A stretch of 38,944 nucleotides of DNA from an uncultured Christensenella sp. (GTDB lineage Bacteria; Bacillota; Clostridia; Christensenellales; Borkfalkiaceae). The translations under genes and the position numbers were made by a program. Under the pieces are notes generated by a model. The model had not been told where the DNA came from, made no database searches, and saw only the letters and a list, made by a program, of their open reading frames with translations. This document shows positions 34,977 to 38,944 of this stretch, one piece after another (position 1 is the first letter of the stretch; the number at the start of each line of letters is the position of its first letter). Where the stretch lies: contig CATLAR010000006.1 of assembly GCA_949878495.1 (NCBI GenBank), positions 1 through 38,944 of the forward strand. The letters run 5' to 3'.

Positions 34977-37634
34977 ATGGCTAACTATTGCTTTGAAGAA
35001 AGTTCACAGGTTTTAACCAGACTTTCAACCTCGCTTAACGGTCTCAGCGCGTCGGAAGCGGCGGCGCGGCTTGAAAAATACGGCAAAAACGAGCTTGAAC
35101 GCGGCAAGAAAAGCGGTCCTTTAAAGTTGTTTTTTGCGCAGTTCAAGGATTTTATGACCCTGCTTCTTATAGCTGCCGCGGCTGTTTCGGGCGTAATCGC
35201 TTTCCTGTCAAAGGACAAAAACGACCTTACCGACACCGTAATAATTCTTGCTATTATCTTTCTTAACGCCGTAGTCGGCACTATTCAGCAATACCGCGCG
35301 GATAAGGCTATCGAAAACCTCAAAAAACTGTCCGCAAGCACATGCAAGGTGCGCAGGGCGGGGCGCGAGCTCGTCATTCCTAACGAGGAGCTGACCGTCG
35401 GCGATATCGTACTGCTCGAAGAGGGCGACGTCGTTCCCGCGGATTGCCGCATTATCGAATGCAACTCGCTTACCTGCGACGAGTCGGCTCTCACGGGCGA
35501 AAGCGCGGGCGTGGAGAAAAATCCCGCGCGCATTCACGGCAACAAAGTCGCGCTGGGCAGTATGACGAATACGCTTTTCGGTTCTACGTTCGTGGTGCGC
35601 GGCAACGCCGCCGCCGTTGTTACAGGCGTGGGTATGGGTACGGAAATGGGAAAAATCGCCGCAATGTTGCAGGGCGGCAAAGCCGTCAAAACCCCGCTTG
35701 AAAAAAACCTTAATAAGCTCGGTAAAATAATTTCGGCGTTCGTGCTCGCCGTTACCGCGGTGATTTTTGTAATGGGCATTTTCGTGCGCGACGACGGTCT
35801 TTTAAAAAACTTTATGACTTCCGTAGCTATCGCGGTTGCCGCCATTCCCGAGGGGTTGCCCGCCGTCGTAACCATTATAATGGCTATGGGCGTGCAAAAA
35901 ATGAGCAAGAAAGGCGTGGTTATAAGAAAGCTGAAATCGGTGGAAACGCTGGGCGGCTGTTCGTTCATTTGCTCGGATAAAACGGGTACGCTCACGCAGA
36001 ACAGACTGCGCGCCGAGCGCGCATTTTTCGACGGCAAACCCCGTTCGTTGCAGGATATATCGGGAGTAACCGAGCTTTTACGCTGTATGTGCGCTTGCAA
36101 CGGCGTTAAAGGCGAAAAGGGCAACTATTTGGGCGACCCTACGGAAATTGCCCTTAGGATATGCGCCGACGAATGCGGTTTTGCCGCCGATTATACGCGC
36201 ATTGACGAAATGCCGTTTTCATCGGAACGGAAAATGATGTCCGTTGCGGCGAGCTTCGGCGGGGGCAGTTTTACTTACACTAAGGGCGCGCCCGACGTAC
36301 TTATAAAAAAATGCGTAACAGTTTTGACTGCGGACGGAGTTAAGCCATTTACGCCCGAATTGAAGCAAAAATGCATTGAAGAAAACGACGCTATGTCGGA
36401 CGACGCGCTGCGCGTTCTGGGGTTTGCGTTCTCTGTTTACAGCGGTAAAATAGAGGAGGACGGGCTGACGTTTATCGGACTCGTAGGGATGAGCGACGGG
36501 CTGAAAGCGGGCGCGGCGGAAGCCGTGGACGAATGCAGGCGCGCGGGCGTTGCAACGGTTATGATTACGGGCGACCACGTCCGCACGGCGTTCTCGATTG
36601 CCAAAAAGCTTAATATCGCAAGCGATATGAGCGAGGTTATGACGGGCGACGAGCTTGACGCTCTGCCCAAGCGCGAGCGGGATCGCGCGATAGCGGGTTG
36701 TCGCGTGTTCGCAAGGGTTTCGCCCAAACATAAAAAAATAATCGTGCAGTCGTTGCAGCGCAGCGGCAAGGTCGTTGCAATGACGGGCGACGGAATAAAC
36801 GACGCGCCGAGCATTAAGTGCGCGGACATAGGCATTGCGATGGGCGTTTCGGGAACGGACGTTACTAAGAGCGCCTCCGATATGGTTATAACCGACGACA
36901 ATTTCACGACTATCGTTTCGGCGGTGCGCGAGGGCAGAAGAATTTCGGCGAACATAAAAAAGACCATTCAGTTCTTCTTGTCCACCAATCTTGCCGAGGT
37001 GCTGTCAATATTAATTGCGTCGTTGGTACTGTTCAAATTCGATTTCCTGCTGTCTACGCAGTTGCTGTGGCTCAATCTTATAACCGACAGTTTCCCCGTG
37101 CTTGCGCTGGGTATGGAGCACGCGACGGACGACGTTATGTCACGACCGCCCGAGCGCGCGGAAAAGTCGCTTTTCTGTAAGTCGTCGCTGTGTTCAATAG
37201 CTTTTTACGGCGCGTATATTACCGCCGCGGTGACAGGCGTTTTCGTGTTATCCCTCAATATATGGGGCAATGAATGCGCTACGACGATAACTTTTATGAC
37301 CATTTCGTTTGCCGAGCTGTTTCAGGCTTTCAACGTGCGTTCGGAGCGCGGGTCGGCGTTCAAAAGTTTCTTTACCAACAAAATTTTGCTTGCAACCGTC
37401 GCGGCGGGCGTTGTGTTAAACGTTTTGCTCTGCGTAACTCCGCTTTCGGTGGCGTTCGGGCTGGTAAAACTTAGCGGAATGCAGTGGCTTACGGTCGCGC
37501 TGGTTTCGCTTTCGGTCATTCCCGCGGGCGAACTGTATAAGTTGGTTTTGCGCGCGTTCACGCGCACGAAACCCCGTTATTCGAAGCATATCAGCGGGGT
37601 AACCGCAAAACGGCAGGCTACGGCGGAAAATTAA
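34977..37634 (+). CDS. Cation-translocating P-type ATPase, Ca2+-ATPase (P2) type
   Basis: 'GDIVLLEEGDVVPADCRIIE', 'TGES', 'AIPEGLPAVVTIIMAMGVQKM', phosphorylation motif 'CSDKTGTLTQN', 'MTGDGINDAPSIKCADIGIAMG', C-terminal cation ATPase segment. Confidence 0.94.
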   Translation: MANYCFEESSQVLTRLSTSLNGLSASEAAARLEKYGKNELERGKKSGPLKLFFAQFKDFMTLLLIAAAAVSGVIAFLSKDKNDLTDTVIILAIIFLNAVVGTIQQYRADKAIENLKKLSASTCKVRRAGRELVIPNEELTVGDIVLLEEGDVVPADCRIIECNSLTCDESALTGESAGVEKNPARIHGNKVALGSMTNTLFGSTFVVRGNAAAVVTGVGMGTEMGKIAAMLQGGKAVKTPLEKNLNKLGKIISAFVLAVTAVIFVMGIFVRDDGLLKNFMTSVAIAVAAIPEGLPAVVTIIMAMGVQKMSKKGVVIRKLKSVETLGGCSFICSDKTGTLTQNRLRAERAFFDGKPRSLQDISGVTELLRCMCACNGVKGEKGNYLGDPTEIALRICADECGFAADYTRIDEMPFSSERKMMSVAASFGGGSFTYTKGAPDVLIKKCVTVLTADGVKPFTPELKQKCIEENDAMSDDALRVLGFAFSVYSGKIEEDGLTFIGLVGMSDGLKAGAAEAVDECRRAGVATVMITGDHVRTAFSIAKKLNIASDMSEVMTGDELDALPKRERDRAIAGCRVFARVSPKHKKIIVQSLQRSGKVVAMTGDGINDAPSIKCADIGIAMGVSGTDVTKSASDMVITDDNFTTIVSAVREGRRISANIKKTIQFFLSTNLAEVLSILIASLVLFKFDFLLSTQLLWLNLITDSFPVLALGMEHATDDVMSRPPERAEKSLFCKSSLCSIAFYGAYITAAVTGVFVLSLNIWGNECATTITFMTISFAELFQAFNVRSERGSAFKSFFTNKILLATVAAGVVLNVLLCVTPLSVAFGLVKLSGMQWLTVALVSLSVIPAGELYKLVLRAFTRTKPRYSKHISGVTAKRQATAEN

Positions 37635-37641
37635 AGCAAAT

Positions 37642-37669
37642 AAAAAAGACAGCTTAAGCTGTCTTTTTT
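37642..37669. terminator. Bidirectional terminator
   Basis: AAAAAAGACAGC TTAA GCTGTCTTTTTT. Confidence 0.9.
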
Positions 37670-37680
37670 GGATTCGGAAA

Positions 37681-38220
37681 TTAATAGTTTTCCGCAAGAA
37701 TTTCGAAATAGCTCTTCGGGTGGTTGCAGGTAGGGCAAACATCGGGAGCGTTCGTGCCGACGACAATATGCCCGCAGTTGCGGCATTCCCAGACTTTGAC
37801 TTCGCTCCTTGCAAATACCGCGGCGGTTTCAACGTTCTTCAAAAGCGCGCGGTATCTTTCCTCGTGGCGCTTTTCAATCGCGCCGACAAGGCGGAACTTT
37901 TCGGCAAGCTCCTTAAAGCCCTCGGCTTCGGCGGTCTTTGCAAAATCTTCGTACATATCCGTCCATTCATAGTTCTCGCCGTGTGCAGCCGCTTTGAGAT
38001 TTTGCGCGGTGTTGCCTAATCCGCTCAGCTCTTTAAACCACATTTTAGCGTGTTCTTTTTCGTTATCGGCAGTCTTTAAAAACAGTGCGGAGATCTGCTC
38101 GTAGCCCTCTTTTTTTGCAACGGAAGCAAAGTAGGTGTACTTGTTTCTCGCCTGAGACTCTCCCGCAAAAGCGGCTTCAAGGTTCTTTTCCGTCTGCGTG
38201 CCCTTGTATTTATTATCCAT
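37681..38220 (-). CDS. Rubrerythrin
   Basis: Ferritin-like diiron motifs '[16 protein letters not shown]', 'EKEHAKMWF', '[10 protein letters not shown]', plus C-terminal rubredoxin domain '[31 protein letters not shown]'. Confidence 0.95.
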   Translation of the reverse strand: MDNKYKGTQTEKNLEAAFAGESQARNKYTYFASVAKKEGYEQISALFLKTADNEKEHAKMWFKELSGLGNTAQNLKAAAHGENYEWTDMYEDFAKTAEAEGFKELAEKFRLVGAIEKRHEERYRALLKNVETAAVFARSEVKVWECRNCGHIVVGTNAPDVCPTCNHPKSYFEILAENY

Positions 38221-38336
38221 TTTATTAACTCCTTTACCGCATATACCGCGGTTTTGTTTTAATTATATTTTTGTAAAGTTTTAACTTTTTATTTTTTCTA
38301 TTTGCATTGCAATAATTCCTTAAATTTATTAAATTA

Positions 38337-38372
38337 AAAGCCTAAAATTTATTTTAATTCATTTCAGGCTTT
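38337..38372 (-). terminator. Terminator-like hairpin downstream of tRNA-Ala
   Basis: AAAGCCT (38337-38343) and AGGCTTT (38366-38372); T-rich continuation on the minus strand. Confidence 0.55.
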
Positions 38373-38376
38373 AAAG

Positions 38377-38452
38377 TGGTGGAGCTAATCGGGTTCGAAC
38401 CGATGACCTTTTGAATGCCATTCAAACGCGCTACCAACTGCGCCATAACCCC
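38377..38452 (-). tRNA. tRNA-Ala(GGC)
   Basis: Reverse complement GGGGTTATGGCGCAGTTGGTAGCGCGTTTGAATGGCATTCAAAAGGTCATCGGTTCGAACCCGATTAGCTCCACCA folds as a 76-nt cloverleaf with anticodon GGC and encoded CCA. Confidence 0.95.
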
Positions 38453-38535
38453 AAAAAATTAAGTTGTGATAAACCCCTCAATCACCGAGGGAATGTCATT
38501 ACGGCTTGTCGTAGGGACTCCTCCAAGCCGAATGC
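38423..38535. repeat. 113-bp direct repeat, copy 1
   Basis: Identical by eye to 38579-38691 at an offset of 156 bp; includes the 5' 30 nt of tRNA-Ala. Confidence 0.9.
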
Positions 38536-38578
38536 AATTTTGGGGACTACGCCCCAAAGCGTCGGGCAAGCCCTCGCG

Positions 38579-38608
38579 CAAACGCGCTACCAACTGCGCC
38601 ATAACCCC
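38579..38608 (-). pseudogene. Truncated tRNA-Ala copy (5' acceptor strand and D-arm only)
   Basis: Repeats nucleotides 1-30 of the intact tRNA-Ala; the anticodon and 3' half are missing. Confidence 0.8.
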
Positions 38609-38691
38609 AAAAAATTAAGTTGTGATAAACCCCTCAATCACCGAGGGAATGTCATTACGGCTTGTCGTAGGGACTCCTCCAAGCCGAATGC
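38579..38691. repeat. 113-bp direct repeat, copy 2
   Basis: Same sequence as 38423-38535. Confidence 0.9.
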
Positions 38692-38729
38692 CGTTTGCGG
38701 TCGTTGACCGTGTCCGCAATCGTAGGTTT

Positions 38730-38759
38730 ATTGTACAATAAAAGCGCAGGGTTTGTCAA
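38730..38759 (-). promoter_or_regulatory. Sigma-70-type promoter for the tRNA-Ala transcript
   Basis: Minus strand TTGACA (38754-38759) - 18 bp - TACAAT (38730-38735). Confidence 0.65.
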
Positions 38760-38867
38760 GGCTTATGCAAAATTTTACGTAAAATTGTGTTAAACGGGTG
38801 ATATATGGGGGGGTAATAATCCGTGGCATAAATGATATATTAGTAGATAAATTAAGCGTCCAAAAGA

Positions 38868-38897
38868 AAAATACGAACCCATATGGGTTCGTATTTT
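38868..38897. terminator. Perfect 30-bp palindrome, terminator for the flanking tRNA
   Basis: AAAATACGAACCCATATGGGTTCGTATTTT. Confidence 0.75.
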
Positions 38898-38905
38898 AAC
38901 GATTA

Positions 38906-38944
38906 TGGTGGAGATATGGGGATTCGAACCCCAGACCTATACGT
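38906..38944 (-). tRNA. tRNA 3' portion, truncated by window end (anticodon not visible)
   Basis: Minus strand ACGTATAGGTCTGGGGTTCGAATCCCCATATCTCCACCA: T-arm, acceptor strand and CCA. Confidence 0.85.

Noticed and set aside
38423-38691. Possible CRISPR array
   Set aside because: Only two 113-bp repeats including tRNA sequence; not CRISPR-like in repeat or spacer size, and no cas genes in the window.
38411-38707. 98-aa plus-strand ORF with internal repeat
   Set aside because: Produced by the 113-bp direct repeat running through tRNA-Ala on the opposite strand; not a plausible protein.

Overview
About 39 kb of a bacterial chromosome, probably an uncultured gut-type Clostridia/Firmicutes judging by gene content (no taxonomic search possible). 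Left half (1-~20.7 kb): ten same-strand, tightly packed genes ending at a strong hairpin terminator. They encode a 5'-truncated Hsp70-like ATPase, a SNF2-type helicase with a Cys-rich tail, a Cys-rich protein, a polytopic membrane protein with BspA-LRR-like and MBG/Ig-like ectodomain repeats, a zinc-ribbon protein with weak Sel1-like helices, a coiled-coil protein, a protein with a C-terminal HExxH zincin motif, a 1500-aa SF1 helicase with a DUF4011-like N-terminus and a degenerate Vsr/REase-like C-terminus, a small basic helical protein, and a Vps4-like AAA+ ATPase with an MIT-like N-terminus. The last two resemble an ESCRT-III-like substrate and Vps4-like remodeler pair. This operon is the best candidate for an undescribed multi-NTPase system; its function is inference only. 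Right half (20.7-38.9 kb) is mostly housekeeping: two YitT-family membrane proteins, a tiny lipoprotein, a GH13 amylase-like enzyme, GlgB, two tandem Sel1-repeat proteins, NadA, an Rrf2/IscR regulator, cysteine desulfurase, an IscU/NifU scaffold, a GT28-like glycosyltransferase, a Ca2+-type P-type ATPase, rubrerythrin, tRNA-Ala(GGC) with a partially duplicated 5' half, and a second tRNA cut by the window edge. Family calls come from motif reading, not database searches.
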